A stretch of DNA of 64,000 nucleotides from DASVWZ01 sp963708575 (GTDB lineage: Bacteria; Acidobacteriota; Terriglobia; Terriglobales; Acidobacteriaceae), in the NCBI GenBank assembly GCA_963708575.1, contig CAVPTB010000007.1:992001-1056000 (forward strand), read 5' to 3'. Position numbers and translations under genes: made by a program. Below the pieces are notes generated by a model that worked only from the letters and a program-made list of their open reading frames with translations, was not told the DNA's origin and ran no database searches. Numbering within the stretch: position 1 is the first letter of the stretch; every line of letters begins with the position of its first letter. Below, in pieces: positions 63,251-64,000 of the stretch.

Positions 63251-64000
63251 TTACTTTCGCTTGCGCACCGCTACCAATTCAGTACCCACTGGAACGCCAC
63301 GGGTCACTTTGACCCGCAGCAAGGCCTCAAATAGGGGTATTTCACTTCCATCCCGAAGCGAGAGTTTTCGCAGCAGGTCTTGGACTGAATCGTTCTCGCA
63401 AACATACTCGACGGCCGCCTGAGTTCCGATCGTGGTCGTTCCCGCCAAAATCATAACGTGACGAGAGGGGTCGAGTCCCGGCAGAAGGGCAACGATCGCA
63501 TAGTCTTCAATCAGCGGCTGGGTCGAGTCACTCGGATAAAAAACGGATGGTTGTCCGGGCTCGGGATGCACATTGACGATGCCTAAATCACCTTTGTGCG
63601 GGCTGGAAGCGAGGCGTTTGAAGATAAATTCTTGGCTGCCAGGAAGATCGAGGAGCGTCAGGTTCTCCGCCGGAGACCCCACGAAGATCAAGTCGTTATT
63701 CCGAGCGTCGTCGAGAGAGAAGAGGCTGCCGCGCTTAACCCGAAGGGGCTGATTCAGTTGGGCGAAGATGTGGTCGAGTTGGTGAACTGCCAACACTTCG
63801 CCTACGCCAGTGTAGTGGTCCAAAATAAGATCACGGGAATCGCGGCCTGGATCCAAATATCGCATACCCGTTTCCGGACGCCCTATAAACGCTGCATTGC
63901 TGAAAATCACCCACGGCGCTCCGGGACCTGTAGCAAATTGGCTCCAGAAGGCACGCAAGGCTGCGGGCGCTGGAGATTCACTTCGCTTAGATGTTCGGGC
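63251..64000 (-). CDS. Hypothetical protein, 5' end beyond the window
   Basis: The minus-strand frame is open to the window edge, giving 249 visible residues and no start; the apparent TTG at 63958 is probably internal. The text (LRAFWSQFATGPGAPWVIFSNAAFIGRPETGMRYLD; HQLDHIFAQLNQPLRVKRGSLFSLDDARNNDLIFVGSPAEN) is well ordered and not low-complexity. I recall similar C-terminal parts in acidobacterial proteins carrying an N-terminal DNA-binding or signalling domain, but cannot name the family. The domain contains a conserved-looking VGSPAEN and ILAGTTTIGTQAA. It converges on the TPR gene. Confidence 0.5.
   Translation of the reverse strand, partial: ARTSKRSESPAPAALRAFWSQFATGPGAPWVIFSNAAFIGRPETGMRYLDPGRDSRDLILDHYTGVGEVLAVHQLDHIFAQLNQPLRVKRGSLFSLDDARNNDLIFVGSPAENLTLLDLPGSQEFIFKRLASSPHKGDLGIVNVHPEPGQPSVFYPSDSTQPLIEDYAIVALLPGLDPSRHVMILAGTTTIGTQAAVEYVCENDSVQDLLRKLSLRDGSEIPLFEALLRVKVTRGVPVGTELVAVRKRK

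Noticed and set aside
1..64000. Search for tRNA, rRNA, CRISPR, insertion sequence or prophage signs
   Set aside because: No cloverleaf-like segment, transposase, integrase, phage structural gene or spacer array was recognised by eye in the gaps; a tool-based scan could still find a tRNA missed here.

Overview
This 64 kb window looks like the chromosome of a soil acidobacterium (class Terriglobia, close to the Koribacter/Sulfotelmatobacter type). That is inferred from protein content, not from an rRNA. Pointers are a GloVer-type tandem-repeat protein, a CRTAC1/ASPIC-UnbV protein, a PQQ-propeller protein with an acidobacterial style of tail, a relic of a TPR (kinase-type) protein, a secreted GH36/GH127 set and an exosortase. 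I see no rRNA, tRNA, CRISPR array, transposase or phage gene.

Layout. (1) 1-20.9 kb: a long, nearly all plus-strand exopolysaccharide (EPS) cluster. It holds a flippase, a hexapeptide acyltransferase, a methyltransferase, a Wzy-like polymerase, GT2/GT4 glycosyltransferases, NodB-type deacetylases (one fused to a GT4), an ACP/acyl-adenylate ligase/SDR/GNAT cassette, an AsnB-type amidotransferase, two FemAB-like acyltransferases and a WecB epimerase. (2) 21-35 kb: an FAD oxidoreductase plus ATP-grasp pair, a GT4, another deacetylase, then an LCM-type methyltransferase, a second FAD oxidoreductase, MetY-like, MetA-like, cupin, duplicated Cys-motif protein and AMP ligase. (3) 35-39 kb: a secreted PQQ propeller, two 5'-truncated gene relics joined head to head, and an exosortase. 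(4) 39-47.7 kb, minus strand: a TPP enzyme, two free-standing carrier-thioesterase proteins, a class IV aminotransferase, an aldehyde dehydrogenase, a CxxCH/toroid protein and a GT2. (5) 48-53.5 kb: a GloVer protein and a second FemAB-FAD-ATP-grasp module. (6) 53.5-64 kb: secreted GH36, an (alpha/alpha)6 glycosidase, GH127, CRTAC1, a TPR protein and a partial hypothetical.

How it fits together. Regions 1, 2 and 5 can be read as one EPS system of the exosortase-linked kind (AsnB, FemAB-like, WecB, deacetylase, exosortase), with nitrogen or amino-acid decoration of the glycan suggested by AsnB, ATP-grasp and FemAB-like enzymes. Region 4 resembles a small carrier-protein pathway for an amino- or keto-acid-derived product without a megasynthase. 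Region 6 is a plant or microbial glycan degradation locus.

Caveats. At least seven single-base frameshifts disrupt otherwise well-conserved genes (about 2.15, 2.33, 2.70, 4.04, 37.73, 39.84 and 56.15 kb). They may be sequence errors or true decay. Perfect TGTGA-N6-TCACA palindromes precede both FAD/ATP-grasp modules, which suggests shared CRP-family control. Residue positions and identities were counted by eye; no database search was run.
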